NCBI GenBank assembly: GCA_017634555.1
Contig: JAGBNF010000027.1
Coordinates: forward strand, 24,758 to 88,757
Length of the DNA: 64,000 nt
Direction of reading: 5' to 3'
From: Eubacterium sp.
GTDB lineage: Bacteria; Bacillota; Clostridia; Lachnospirales; Lachnospiraceae
In this document: piece after piece, positions 34,075-44,071 of the stretch
Layout of the letters: each line of letters opens with the position of its first letter
Position numbering within the stretch: position 1 is the first letter of the stretch
Translations under genes and position numbers: made by a program
Notes under the pieces: generated by a model
Seen by the model: only the letters and a program-made list of their open reading frames with translations
Told to the model about the DNA's origin: nothing
Databases searched by the model: none

Positions 34075-36906
34075 TTAACCGAAGATATACTCTTCAAAAT
34101 CATCCCAGTTTATCTCGTCATCAAGTTCCTTCTCAAAGGTGAATCTCAGCTCCTTCAGATTCAGTCCGCCGTTCATGAAGCGAAGTCTCATTACTCCGTA
34201 ACGTGAAGCAAAACGAATCTTTCTTCGAACGGTCAGTTCCTCTCCTCCGCCGTGGAAGGTAAAGGATCCACATGGTGTTCCCTGATAATATACTCCGACA
34301 GGGATCTGTGACAGCTCCGAGAGATCGGAATGACCGATCATATCGATAAAGTAGCAGCCTCTGTCCTGAACATCAAAGCCCATAAAGCATACGGCACCCT
34401 TTGTCGTATCTACATTCGAAAGGTCGATGACCGTACCATCAGTGATCTCATAGTACTGAACATCCGAAGGATCAGCACCCTGCATCTCTTCTTTGAAGTT
34501 GACTACTTCAACCTTGTAGTCTTCACCGCAGAATCTCTTCATTGCATTGGTATGCATCAGAACCTCGCAGATATTTCGGGCTGCACGAACAAGCTGACCT
34601 CTGGTTATCTCTCCCTTCTCGAGAGCCTCAAGTGTATCGTCTCCCGACGAGTTTATACTTGCGTCAGGACATACAGCGAAGAAATCATTCTGTGCCAGAA
34701 CCAGTCTTGAGAATGATGTCTTATCAACCTTTCCTCCCACATCTCCGATATTTGCCCACCAGTCGGTCATAACTATCCCCTTGAAGCCCCACTCATTTCT
34801 GAGGATGTTGGTACCGAGGTCATGACGTGAATTTGTCCATATTCCGTTTACCGGGCCATAGGTGGTCATTACAGAATCTGCGCCTGCTTCCTTGACCGCA
34901 ATCTCAAAGCCCTTCAGGTATATTTCACGAAGTGCTCTTTCAGAGATTACATTTTCTTCGTTATGTCTGTTTGTCTCCTGGTTATTTCCGCAGAAATGCT
35001 TGAGCGTTCCCGATACTCCGCTCTGCTTCAGGCCTCTGATCTGTGCCGCAGCCATCTTACCTGTCAGCAGCGGATCTTCACTGAAGTATTCGAAGTTTCT
35101 TCCGTTCAAAGGATAACGGTGAATATTCATTCCAGGTCCCAGCAGGAAGTCAACGTCATTCTTATTCATCTCAAGTCCGAGCATAGCATAAAGCTCTGTG
35201 TTGAGTTCTGTATTCCATGTACATGTGAGCAGCGTTCCGCTTGGAAGACTGAAGGCTCTTGCACCGGAATCGAGTCTCATTCCGCTCGGTCCGTCCGAAC
35301 AGCAGCCTACAGGAATTCCGAAAGCCTTAAGATTCGGGCTGATACCTCCGAAGGCTGCAGCCGTTCCCGGTGTAACCTTAGGGCTTCCCATTCCTTCTCC
35401 TCTGATGATTGCCGAAAGGTCATCATCTGAAAGCTGTGCCAGGAAGTCATCCATAGCAGCCTTGCCGTCTCTAACGTCCTTCAGCTTGATTCCTCTGTCT
35501 CCAGTATAGTCCTTAGCCTCAGGGCTGTCGGCCTTTGCCTCTTCCAAATCCTTAAGCGGTGCTGTAGGCACAGCCTCTTTTACGATCTTATATCCGTCCT
35601 CCGAACACTCTGCCTTGATTCTTTCGAATGCAGTATTCGGTACCATCTGATGGCTCAGCTTCTCTATGCAGACTGTCTTTTCCTGTATGAATCTGCCTGC
35701 TTCCTGCAGCTCGCGCACATTTTTTCCAACATAAAATGTGTACTCTCCCGATTCAAGTACATAGCTACTCTCAAATCCCGTGGCACCTGTCTCGTCATAT
35801 GAGGCAAGCATGTAAGGTGTAACTTCTGCGCTGAGTGTTGTAGTCTCTCCCGGCTTCAGCTCCTCTGTCTTTGCAAAGCCTATAAGACTTAGGGCCGGTT
35901 TGCCCAGCTTACCCTGAGGCTTCGATACATAGAACTGTGCAACCTCCTTGCCTGCTGTGCTGCCCGTATTCTGCACATTTGCCGAAAGGCTGAGACTGCC
36001 TTCCTTTCCTGTAAATCCTTCAGAACCGACACTCTCTGTTTCTGCCGCAAAGCTTATCTCGCCCGGCTTTATATCAAACTCGGTATATGAAAGGCCGAAG
36101 CCGAACGGATACATTACCGCATCCTTATTGAAGGTCTCATAATAGCGATAACCAACATAAATATCCTCAGAATAGAAGTTTCTTTCGGTGTCACCGAAAT
36201 ATCCGTATGCCGATGCATCTTCAATCTTTCGAACTATGGTATCCGTAAGCCTTCCGCTCGGACATGCCTTTCCAAGCAGCACATCTACGCATCCCAGTCC
36301 GCCGATCTCGCCGCCCTGCCAAGCATAAAGTACCGCATCCGGAGCTATCTCCTCAATCTCCTGCATATCAAGAACCGCGCTTACATTCATTACAAGCACG
36401 ACTCTGTCAAATGCTTTCCTTACCTTGCGGAGCATATCAGCTTCAAGCTCACCTAATCTGTAAGCCCCTCTCTCATCTACGTAGTCCTGCTCTTCACCTG
36501 CAGTACGTCCGATGATGACAAGTGCTGTATCGGATACTCCGGCCGCCTCCTGTACAAGCTCTTCGGAGACCTCCATTTCAACCTGGGACCATGGCTCGTT
36601 GCCGAAACCAACTCCCACATCGAAAGGATGTGTGCTTTCAAACTCTTCGTATAACTTAAGCAGCTTTTCGTTAAGCTGAATCTTTTCTTCCTTTAATCCG
36701 TCAAGGATTCCCCAGACCTTCGGTACATTTACCATACCGCCTGATCCTGTTCCGCTCTTATAATAATTGTTCTGCATACGGCCGAATACCGCTATCTTTA
36801 CGTCCTTTGATAACGGCAGTATGTTGTTTTCATTTCTGAGAAGGACCATTCCTTCACATACCGCTTTTCTTGCCAGACCCTCATATTTCTTCCAGTCCAG
36901 TGTCAT
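34075..36906 (-). CDS. GH3 beta-glucosidase with reversed domain order
   Basis: A 943-residue cytoplasmic GH3 enzyme in which the C-terminal alpha/beta sandwich comes first (about 10-230), followed by a fibronectin III-like domain (about 300-400), and the catalytic barrel is at the C-terminus (about 500-800). The barrel has CCSDGPSGMRLDSG, LKHFCGNNQETNRHNE and the nucleophile in IVMTDWWANIG. This permutation is known from Butyrivibrio and Ruminococcus beta-glucosidases. The ATG at 36906 is chosen because GGAGGG lies between it and the ATG at 36921. It is coupled to the phosphatase gene upstream (four bases). Confidence 0.92.
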   Translation of the reverse strand: MTLDWKKYEGLARKAVCEGMVLLRNENNILPLSKDVKIAVFGRMQNNYYKSGTGSGGMVNVPKVWGILDGLKEEKIQLNEKLLKLYEEFESTHPFDVGVGFGNEPWSQVEMEVSEELVQEAAGVSDTALVIIGRTAGEEQDYVDERGAYRLGELEADMLRKVRKAFDRVVLVMNVSAVLDMQEIEEIAPDAVLYAWQGGEIGGLGCVDVLLGKACPSGRLTDTIVRKIEDASAYGYFGDTERNFYSEDIYVGYRYYETFNKDAVMYPFGFGLSYTEFDIKPGEISFAAETESVGSEGFTGKEGSLSLSANVQNTGSTAGKEVAQFYVSKPQGKLGKPALSLIGFAKTEELKPGETTTLSAEVTPYMLASYDETGATGFESSYVLESGEYTFYVGKNVRELQEAGRFIQEKTVCIEKLSHQMVPNTAFERIKAECSEDGYKIVKEAVPTAPLKDLEEAKADSPEAKDYTGDRGIKLKDVRDGKAAMDDFLAQLSDDDLSAIIRGEGMGSPKVTPGTAAAFGGISPNLKAFGIPVGCCSDGPSGMRLDSGARAFSLPSGTLLTCTWNTELNTELYAMLGLEMNKNDVDFLLGPGMNIHRYPLNGRNFEYFSEDPLLTGKMAAAQIRGLKQSGVSGTLKHFCGNNQETNRHNEENVISERALREIYLKGFEIAVKEAGADSVMTTYGPVNGIWTNSRHDLGTNILRNEWGFKGIVMTDWWANIGDVGGKVDKTSFSRLVLAQNDFFAVCPDASINSSGDDTLEALEKGEITRGQLVRAARNICEVLMHTNAMKRFCGEDYKVEVVNFKEEMQGADPSDVQYYEITDGTVIDLSNVDTTKGAVCFMGFDVQDRGCYFIDMIGHSDLSELSQIPVGVYYQGTPCGSFTFHGGGEELTVRRKIRFASRYGVMRLRFMNGGLNLKELRFTFEKELDDEINWDDFEEYIFG

Positions 36907-36910
36907 GCAA

Positions 36911-37462
36911 TTACCCTCCAAAATCGTACTCTACCAATTCGCAATTCTTGATTCCGAAATCCCCATAAGCTTCATTTGTCATATCGTTAAAGTAAGAGTT
37001 CACACATCTTACTATTCCGTTATGTGCCACAAGCAGATATATCTTATCATCCTTTGAAAGTTCATCCAGCAGATTATAAATTCTCTGCGCAAGTCTCAGC
37101 ATGGATTCGCCGCCCTCATAGGAATTGACGAAGTTTCTCTTGTCCTGCTTGAACACTTCTCCGTTACGCGCCGAGCCCTCATATTTTCCGAAGTTCTGCT
37201 CTCTCAATCTTTCATCCGGTCTGAGGCTGAGCCCCGTTATATCCGCAATATGCTGAGCCGTATCGTAGGCTCTTGAAAGCGGTGATGCCACTATCTCATC
37301 GATATGAAGCTCACCTGCATCAATCATCTTCTTTATTCTTTCACCAAGCTCTATGGCCTGTTCATGTCCTCTATCCGTAAGCCCGATATCCGTTGCTCCG
37401 CAGATCTTATTCTCAACATTCCAGAATGTCTCACCATGTCTGGTAAAATAAATCTTCTTCAT
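36911..37462 (-). CDS. histidine phosphatase family protein (phosphoglycerate mutase-like)
   Basis: A 183-residue cytoplasmic phosphatase with the phosphohistidine motif FTRHGETFWN at residues 5-14, SPLSRAYDTA near 64, the acidic EQNFGKYEG, and the second His in LLVAHNGIVRC. This size and pattern fit broad-specificity phosphatases of the GpmB/CobC type rather than glycolytic mutase. The start at 37462 has AAGGG upstream. It ends four bases before the GH3 gene, so the two are co-expressed. Confidence 0.9.
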   Translation of the reverse strand: MKKIYFTRHGETFWNVENKICGATDIGLTDRGHEQAIELGERIKKMIDAGELHIDEIVASPLSRAYDTAQHIADITGLSLRPDERLREQNFGKYEGSARNGEVFKQDKRNFVNSYEGGESMLRLAQRIYNLLDELSKDDKIYLLVAHNGIVRCVNSYFNDMTNEAYGDFGIKNCELVEYDFGG

Positions 37463-37661
37463 AACTGTCCCTTCTGTTCCGCAAATGATTAACACTGATA
37501 TCGATTATAATATATTCCGCATATTTCATACAATCTATTTTCAATACCGACTATCTTTATCCTGTTTATCGGTGTTATAATAAAATGTGCGTGTCGGGAG
37601 TTTTTGACACGCGATAATCTGCAAATCAGAAAATAATCCAATTATGGAGGTATTTATAAAT

Positions 37662-38210
37662 ATGAAAAATGTAATTCTGCTCGGAGATTCTATAAGAATG
37701 CAGTACCAGGGACCTGTAGGCGAAAAGCTTGCTGACATTGCAACTGTCAGCGGTCCTGAAGAGAACGGACGTTGGAGTGGATATACTCTTAATTCACTTC
37801 GTTTCTGGCTTCCGGATCTTCCTTCACCTGATCTGGTTCAGTGGAACTGTGGTCTTTGGGATATGGGCGATGATTATCAGGAAGGAAGACATTTCTATCC
37901 CCTGGATCTGTATGAGGAGACCTGTCACCGTATATGCAGGATACTTCGTCAGTGGACAAAGAAGCCTGATCTCAAGATTGTTATAGCAACAACTACACCT
38001 ACAATGCATGGTGATCACGGAGACATTCTTCTCTATAACGACATCCTGAAGAAGGTTGCCGCTGAAGAAAATGCGGCCGTTAACGATCTCTATTCGGTGG
38101 TTTCTCCGATCAAGGAACAGGTTATCGGTGAAGATCAGCTTCACCTGAACGAAAAGGGAATCGAAGCCGTTGCAGAGCAGACTGCAACAATCATCCGCGG
38201 ACTTCTGTAA
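37662..38210 (+). CDS. cytoplasmic SGNH/GDSL hydrolase
   Basis: A 182-residue esterase-like protein without a signal peptide. Block I is VILLGDSIRMQY with the Ser, block III resembles QWNCGLWDMGDD with the oxyanion Asn, and block V is EDQLHLNEKG with the Asp and His. It could deacetylate imported sugars, which would suit the neighbouring beta-glucosidase. It is divergent from the phosphatase/GH3 operon. The ATG at 37662 is used; GGAGG is 11 bases upstream. A strong terminator follows. Confidence 0.85.
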   Translation: MKNVILLGDSIRMQYQGPVGEKLADIATVSGPEENGRWSGYTLNSLRFWLPDLPSPDLVQWNCGLWDMGDDYQEGRHFYPLDLYEETCHRICRILRQWTKKPDLKIVIATTTPTMHGDHGDILLYNDILKKVAAEENAAVNDLYSVVSPIKEQVIGEDQLHLNEKGIEAVAEQTATIIRGLL

Positions 38211-38220
38211 ATGATAAGAA

Positions 38221-38256
38221 AGACGTTATAAACATCTTCGTTTATAACGTCTTTTG
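38221..38256 (+). terminator. terminator of the SGNH hydrolase gene
   Basis: AGACGTTATAAAC and GTTTATAACGTCT form a 13-bp perfect stem with an ATCTTC loop, followed by TTTTG, 11 bases after the stop codon. Confidence 0.92.
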
Positions 38257-38294
38257 TATTTCATAGTTTTTATATTATCTTACTTTTCCGTTTA

Positions 38295-39317
38295 TTATTC
38301 GGTTGATGCAAGGTACAGTTTTCCCTTCATCTCCTCATCTATTCTCGCCAGCTCCTGTTCTGCTCTATAACGCTGCAGTTTTCCTTCCTGCTGGATCTTC
38401 GAAATATCATCAAGGCTTTCGATAAGGATTCTGTTAGCCTCTCCCAATGCCTTCGGATCTAAGTTATTTTCATTCCTTGCCTTCTGAGTTTCCACAGTAA
38501 GCATCTTGAGATTCTGCGCATTTTTGATAAGCAGCTGATTTGACATGTCTGTCAGCTTTTTATCTGCTTTGATAGCTGCTCTTGTATGCTCTGTTCCGAA
38601 TGCTATTACAATCTGATTCTTCCAAAGCGGAATGACCGTATAAAGCGTTGACTGAAGCTTATCCGCCATAGCAACCGCATTTGCCTGAAGCATTCTGATC
38701 TGCGGTGCCTGCTGAAGAGATATGGTTCTTGTGGTTTCAAGCTCAAGGATTTTTCTTTCCAGTCTATCTATGAGTTCCGGAACGATATCTGCACAATCTT
38801 CAGGATAATGTCCTGCCTGGATCTGTTCAAGCTTATCCTTCGCTGCCGCAATCTTCAGATTAACCTGTTTGAAGTATTCCTGATTCATCTTATATATCTG
38901 ATCCAGCATCGCCGTATCCTTCATAAGACGAATCTGATGGCCCTCAAGGGAACTCTCAATCCTTTCCACATTTTGGGAGATTATATCGTATTTATTCTGA
39001 AGTGTAAGAGAATTGGATTTCTTTTTCTTCCACGGAAGGAAGCTCTTTTTCTGCTGGCCGTCCATCTCTTCCAGATATTCTACAGTCCTATCGATAGTGC
39101 CGCTGATCTCGTCAACATTTGTTGCTCCGATATTTTTGATCATCATTTCCGAAAGCTCAGCCATTTTCTTCTGGATATCAGATCCGTAAATGGTAATGCT
39201 GTTTGCCTGGCTGAGATCTATAAGTTCCCTATTTTCCTGAAGCTGAGCCTTAGACTCATCATCAAGATAAAACTCAGGATCATCGGTTAACTGCCTGAGC
39301 AAAGTTAAATCATCCAT
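38295..39317 (-). CDS. TelA-family toxic anion resistance protein
   Basis: A 340-residue, mostly helical soluble protein of the TelA/KlaA family. Typical stretches include SNSLTLQNKYDIISQNVERIE, LEGHQIRLMKDTAMLDQIY, LLELETTRTISLQQAPQIR-type residues and STLYTVIPLWKNQIVIAFG. The family is linked to tellurite and other stress resistance and often co-occurs with TerD-like proteins, but the biochemical role is unknown. It is the last gene of a four-gene operon with an AAA+ ATPase, with GGGGG nine bases before ATG and overlap-close spacing (five bases) to the gene upstream. Confidence 0.92.
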   Translation of the reverse strand: MDDLTLLRQLTDDPEFYLDDESKAQLQENRELIDLSQANSITIYGSDIQKKMAELSEMMIKNIGATNVDEISGTIDRTVEYLEEMDGQQKKSFLPWKKKKSNSLTLQNKYDIISQNVERIESSLEGHQIRLMKDTAMLDQIYKMNQEYFKQVNLKIAAAKDKLEQIQAGHYPEDCADIVPELIDRLERKILELETTRTISLQQAPQIRMLQANAVAMADKLQSTLYTVIPLWKNQIVIAFGTEHTRAAIKADKKLTDMSNQLLIKNAQNLKMLTVETQKARNENNLDPKALGEANRILIESLDDISKIQQEGKLQRYRAEQELARIDEEMKGKLYLASTE

Positions 39318-39322
39318 TTCAT

Positions 39323-40252
39323 TTAACCCCCATTGAGATTAATAAAGGCTTCATCGGTATATACCGGTAATACTATCTTATCAGATATTCCGATCTTATC
39401 CAAGAAAGCATCCGCATCAATATATATATTTTCACCGCTTATATTCATCTCACTCGGCGAGCCTATGTATATGTCTTCATCACCTATATCCATGAGCATT
39501 CGGGTGACCTTCTCATTTACCACAACTCCGTAGCTGAGTCCCCATCCGCCCTTAAACGGCATGGATTCCTTGATCCTGCAGAGCACTCTTCTTACAAATG
39601 CTTTGCCGCACATAGGATAATAGCAAAGCCTAGGGAATAGCCTCTGTCCCGGCTTCTTAAGCTCGATCTCACATCTGAATACTTCATCGTCTACACTGCA
39701 GACCTCAAAGAGTCTGAAGTCGACCATGTAGTTGTTCATTTCAAGAAGGTTGATAAGATTCAAGGCAATGATACCTCTGTTTCGTATCTGCTCCTCAGTT
39801 GTGGAAGCCTCATATGTAACCTTCATCCATATTCTTTTCAGCTTCTTCTCTTCAGTTTTATCAAGCCTGTACATATTCTTCGGTGCCCCGGCAATATATG
39901 CCGGCACATTCGGACGCTGTCCCACAAATGATGTTACAGTCTTTCTGACTCTCACATTTTTCTTGTTTACCTGTTCAAGCTGTTTTGCAAGACTAAGAAA
40001 CTGATCATAGTTATCGCTGTAGCCGCCGATGCAGTAATTTATTGCATCAGGAAGCGGAGCCCCGGCAAATTCAACGCTTGCCGTCCGGCTTTTCAGTTCA
40101 TAGAACACCTCAGAATTTATATCAGGATCACCTGCAAGGAATGTCTGTACTGCTCCTATCGAATCAAAGTACATTTTATATTCCGTAAGGTTACCTCGGT
40201 TTGATAATGTGAGGTATTTGCAATCTTCAGGTTGTACCCCTGTACCCTTCAT
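39323..40252 (-). CDS. uncharacterised protein of the TelA/AAA+ operon (309 aa)
   Basis: A soluble protein with mixed alpha/beta composition. A helical first half (YCIGGYSDNYDQFLSLAKQLE) is followed by a conserved-looking region KNMYRLDKTEEKKLKRIWMKV and a basic segment around CYYPMCGKAFVRRVLCRI. I do not recognise a named family with confidence; parts resemble proteins of unknown function from phage and bacterial AAA+ loci. It lies three bases after the AAA+ gene and five bases before telA, implying a joint function. Confidence 0.6.
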   Translation of the reverse strand: MKGTGVQPEDCKYLTLSNRGNLTEYKMYFDSIGAVQTFLAGDPDINSEVFYELKSRTASVEFAGAPLPDAINYCIGGYSDNYDQFLSLAKQLEQVNKKNVRVRKTVTSFVGQRPNVPAYIAGAPKNMYRLDKTEEKKLKRIWMKVTYEASTTEEQIRNRGIIALNLINLLEMNNYMVDFRLFEVCSVDDEVFRCEIELKKPGQRLFPRLCYYPMCGKAFVRRVLCRIKESMPFKGGWGLSYGVVVNEKVTRMLMDIGDEDIYIGSPSEMNISGENIYIDADAFLDKIGISDKIVLPVYTDEAFINLNGG

Positions 40253-40255
40253 ATA

Positions 40256-42403
40256 TTATCCTCTTCTTGCATAGATCATATCGGAAAATGTTCTGAATAT
40301 CTCATCAGCACCTCTTTGCTCCGAAATGTGCTGCCTTATATAATCCTGAATAAAGGCCAGATATGTAGCATCCTTTGTCTGGATGAACTCATATTCAAGT
40401 ATCTTATTCATATTAAAGCTCTGGTTATCAAGATACTTCTTAATACGTGTAGCATCTCTTGTTGTTATGATACCGGGTGCATCTCCGTAATTGTTTCTGC
40501 CCCACTCATCGGTAGCCCCTCTGAACAGTACCAGGAATGCATACCACTCAGGATAATCACTCAGGATCTTCTTCTCAACTTCGTTATCATAGCCTATGTA
40601 TATAGGTGTAAATCTCTGCTGAACCGATTCCTCAATCTTCTCTCTGGAATTGTAATTGCTGTCGGCACCGTTTCCGTCTGTATTACCTGCACCGATCAGT
40701 CTGAAGTTCGGATGTCTCTTTACATTTTCACCGTTCGGGAAGTTGTAGCTTGCATCCTTAATGTTGGACAGGAATGAATTCAGCTTAACAGTTGCCCTGC
40801 TGTTACCGTTATCCAGCTCATCGCAGAAGGCAATCTTTCCGTACTTGTAGCATCTGTAGAAGTTCGGTCTGCTGTAGCCGCCGTTTGCTGTCTGGAATCC
40901 GAGGATATCATATTCCTCATTTATATATCCGATATCGATAAATTCCATTCCGAGAATCTTTGCTATCTGAGAAACCATGTAGGTCTTTCCACAGCCGGAA
41001 GGTCCAATAAGATAAGGATTTGAATTCTCCATAACAGCAACCAGAACATCGTCAAACATGTTATGGAAATGCTCGCCCATTGCGATCATATATGCCTTCT
41101 TATCCATAGCTTTATTGTATCTTTCAGTAAAGCTCTTGGACTCATCAAGTAAAGGATTGATCTCAGGTATCTCTATATCATTATCCACTGCCATTGGCTG
41201 AGACTCATATACATGCGCATACTCATCATACGAACCCATATAGTCTGCAGCTGTACTGATACCGTCAACTGATGCCGGTGATGCACCTGCAGGTCCGCCT
41301 GCTGCACCTACCGGTCTGCCCGCTGCTATCCTTGCACCGGAAACAGGCGCTGCCACTCTGATCTCAGCCGCCTTCTGTGCCGCATCGATCTGAACCTGTG
41401 TGATTCCTTCAGGCATCTCAAGCTTTACGGTATTTATAACCTTTTCCGCTGCCTGCTTAAGCTGACTCAGTCTTTCCTCTGCTTCCGCAAATGTTTCATC
41501 AACCAGCTTTCTCTTCTCATACAGTACAGCCTGCTTCTGCTCAGCCAGACAGTCATCATAAGCCTGCTTCAGCTTATCATCTATTATACCCAGCTCATAC
41601 TTTGCCTTATTAACCTCATCTTCACATATGGTCTTTACATCCCTTACGGAATTTCTTGAGGTAGCATCAAGTATGGTTACTCTTTCTTCTACAACCTTGA
41701 CCAGTTCAACAACCTTATCATGAAGGACCTGAGCCATCTGAATCTTTCTTACCGCATCAAGAAGCGATGCTTCGTTTACGTCATATATTCCGGACATGCG
41801 GCGCAGCTTTTCCAGTTCTTCATCGTATACTGCCTGCTGATCCGCAGTTTTCTGAAACTTTGTTGTTACATCGATAAGATTTGCCGTAAAGCAATCCTCA
41901 TCAAGGAAGTACACTCTGGCTTCGATCGCATAAGGCTTAACATAGGCATCGATCATGCCATGAGCCGAATAGTCACCAATTATGCACTTTACCCATTTCA
42001 TATAGTTAAACTTGTCGCCGAAAAGATCATATATTGAAACATTAAAAAGCTTTCTCGGAACAACACCATCCTTGTTAAACATTTCCAGGAAGATGGTGCT
42101 GAGCTCTTCGAAATCCGGAGTCTTTTCCTCATATGGGAACATTTCCGAATAAACCTTTTCGCCATAAGTCATGGCATCATTGTACTTTTCCGGAGGTACC
42201 GCAGAGCTGACCATAAGTATATTCAATGCCGTTGCATATAAGCCAAAAGGCTCGATTATTCTGTTATCCGGATGACTCTTAAGATATAAAAATCTATTTA
42301 AAAACTCTTTTGCTTCTGCACTGTAATGTGTACTCAGTATACGTTCTGTATCTCTTATTACTTCTGCATTAGCATCCTTTTCAAATCTTGACCATATTCC
42401 CAT
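40256..42403 (-). CDS. coiled-coil AAA+ ATPase (MoxR/dynein-related AAA_5 type)
   Basis: A 715-residue protein. Residues 1-200 are helical, 200-330 form a likely coiled coil (EELEKLRRMS to KLVDETFAEAEERLSQLKQAAEKV), then an Ala/Gly/Pro-rich linker (about 350-385) leads to an AAA+ module. Walker A is IGPSGCGKT (467-474), Walker B KIAFCDELDN (about 524-530), and a sensor region LIGAGNTDGNG is visible. Architecture and context suggest a MoxR-like remodelling ATPase working on partners in its own operon. The neighbours on both sides are within four bases. Confidence 0.85.
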   Translation of the reverse strand: MGIWSRFEKDANAEVIRDTERILSTHYSAEAKEFLNRFLYLKSHPDNRIIEPFGLYATALNILMVSSAVPPEKYNDAMTYGEKVYSEMFPYEEKTPDFEELSTIFLEMFNKDGVVPRKLFNVSIYDLFGDKFNYMKWVKCIIGDYSAHGMIDAYVKPYAIEARVYFLDEDCFTANLIDVTTKFQKTADQQAVYDEELEKLRRMSGIYDVNEASLLDAVRKIQMAQVLHDKVVELVKVVEERVTILDATSRNSVRDVKTICEDEVNKAKYELGIIDDKLKQAYDDCLAEQKQAVLYEKRKLVDETFAEAEERLSQLKQAAEKVINTVKLEMPEGITQVQIDAAQKAAEIRVAAPVSGARIAAGRPVGAAGGPAGASPASVDGISTAADYMGSYDEYAHVYESQPMAVDNDIEIPEINPLLDESKSFTERYNKAMDKKAYMIAMGEHFHNMFDDVLVAVMENSNPYLIGPSGCGKTYMVSQIAKILGMEFIDIGYINEEYDILGFQTANGGYSRPNFYRCYKYGKIAFCDELDNGNSRATVKLNSFLSNIKDASYNFPNGENVKRHPNFRLIGAGNTDGNGADSNYNSREKIEESVQQRFTPIYIGYDNEVEKKILSDYPEWYAFLVLFRGATDEWGRNNYGDAPGIITTRDATRIKKYLDNQSFNMNKILEYEFIQTKDATYLAFIQDYIRQHISEQRGADEIFRTFSDMIYARRG

Positions 42404-42406
42404 AAT

Positions 42407-43576
42407 CTACACACTCTTTCTTTCACTAATAATATACTTACCCTCGAGTATCTCTTTATATCTGCTTCCCGTGCCTGTCAGAAATGAACTCTGAACAAAC
42501 TCCCTGTTGTCTGTCAGGTTTATGATTCTGAAGGCTTCATTCTTTAGCGTAAGTCCCTGCTGCAGGCTCTTTATCACCGACCATCCTCTAGTATCCGAAT
42601 AGTTTGCATCCGGCCACAGAAATGTACCGCAGAAGGTCTTCACATCAACCTGATCATCCGACTCGGCTATATCATATAAAAGATATGTAAGTCCTATCGG
42701 CAGGCTGTAAGCTGCACACGGCCTTATATTCTCCGGGAGCAATCCCAACGAGACAACCGATACCACATCTTCTATCTTTGAATCTGCAGTAAATGTATTC
42801 TCGTATAAATTCACATCATAGAATATCTGCTCGCCGTTTTTCTTTATCTGATGCATCTCACGAAGATTGTCTTTACTGAATTTAAACGAGCTGCTTCCTT
42901 CTATATCTGCCGATTCCGATCTGTATGAGATTGATATTACATCCTCGTACAGGACCACATTTATCAGAAGGTCTCCCTGCTCCGTCAGGCATCCGTTCAG
43001 CTTTATGGAAAATGTGCTGTCGTTTACCTCAAAAGCCTTGAAGTAGATCGTACGATTGGTCGCGCCCGCATGAATTATCAGCCTTCCGGACCCGCGCCAT
43101 CCACACTTCCTGTCTATTACTTCCACTTCGGTTCCCATTGTCTTATAGAGTCCCACAACCAGGTATTCCACAAGCGGACCAAAGCGTTTACTGAGAGTCG
43201 ATGCATTTACGAGGATCGGCACTTCAAGCTTCTCCGCGTCATAATACTTACTCAGGATAGATTCGTGCCTCGGAACCTCTCCGGCCTCCATCATCTTCTG
43301 AGTGGTTTCATCCATAAGGATGCTGCTTTTATCCTCGGTCGAGTTATAAACCTCGAAGATCTTATTTACAAAATCATCAAAGCAGTGATCGTTCTCCGTA
43401 TAGTTCAGCTGCTCGTTATCACCAAAATTAACGAGCACAGCCGTTACACCGTATTTACCATTCGGTTTGGCTGCCCCCGTCAGATCATAGATATGTATCA
43501 TTTTAAGATCTTCGATACGCTCTAAGTTTATCTCTTCAGGATACATTTGTCTGAATACATTCTTAATCATAGTCAT
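42407..43576 (-). CDS. uncharacterised first protein of the TelA/AAA+ operon (389 aa)
   Basis: A soluble protein without a signal peptide or transmembrane helix. The N-terminal 90 residues include VTAVLVNFGDNEQLNYTENDH, and the middle is beta-rich, with repeated ISYRSESADIEGSSSFKF-like strands. No motif is recognised. It may supply the substrate-recognition or adaptor part for the AAA+ protein four bases downstream. Start choice is uncertain: ATG at 43576 with GGTGG upstream, or the next ATG two codons later. Confidence 0.6.
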   Translation of the reverse strand: MTMIKNVFRQMYPEEINLERIEDLKMIHIYDLTGAAKPNGKYGVTAVLVNFGDNEQLNYTENDHCFDDFVNKIFEVYNSTEDKSSILMDETTQKMMEAGEVPRHESILSKYYDAEKLEVPILVNASTLSKRFGPLVEYLVVGLYKTMGTEVEVIDRKCGWRGSGRLIIHAGATNRTIYFKAFEVNDSTFSIKLNGCLTEQGDLLINVVLYEDVISISYRSESADIEGSSSFKFSKDNLREMHQIKKNGEQIFYDVNLYENTFTADSKIEDVVSVVSLGLLPENIRPCAAYSLPIGLTYLLYDIAESDDQVDVKTFCGTFLWPDANYSDTRGWSVIKSLQQGLTLKNEAFRIINLTDNREFVQSSFLTGTGSRYKEILEGKYIISERKSV

Positions 43577-43657
43577 TCCCCTGCCACCTTCACAATCTGC
43601 GCATACACGTCTAGTATACCACAGAGTATCCTAATATAGAACTATCCATTAAGACGA

Positions 43658-44071
43658 TTAATTCTGCTCCTGAATCTCATGGATCAGTTTATTCTGCTCC
43701 TTTACCTCCTTGAAAAGGTAATAGTAGAATACTCCCGCTATTATAACATACGGTATCGTAAATGATCTGAAATATTCAAACCATCCTCTCGGTGATATAG
43801 GTTCATATCTGCTGATGATAAACAGAAACAGACCACAAAACAGACATGCTGCTACATACTGGATTATCATCATCGCCAGCGGACTTACATTATCAAAAAG
43901 CGAATAAAGTGATAAAACAATCGATGCTATCACGCAAAATGTAAACATTACAAGTGTATTGGAATTATCGTTTTCCATTCCTGTTATTGCATTGATCACT
44001 GCTGCTGTTATTGAAACTGCCGTATAGCTTATACATATTCCCAAAAATAATTTCTTAAAATACTCTTTCAC
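43658..44071 (-). CDS. DUF3021 family membrane protein (second operon)
   Basis: A 137-residue protein with four transmembrane helices and a charged C-terminal tail (FKEVKEQNKLIHEIQEQN). It starts with GTG at 44071, overlapping the LytTR stop (GTGA), with GAGGAGGG seven bases upstream. This is the same overlap geometry as in the paralogous pair at 2045-2048. The probable role is membrane control of the LytTR regulator. Confidence 0.85.
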   Translation of the reverse strand: MKEYFKKLFLGICISYTAVSITAAVINAITGMENDNSNTLVMFTFCVIASIVLSLYSLFDNVSPLAMMIIQYVAACLFCGLFLFIISRYEPISPRGWFEYFRSFTIPYVIIAGVFYYYLFKEVKEQNKLIHEIQEQN

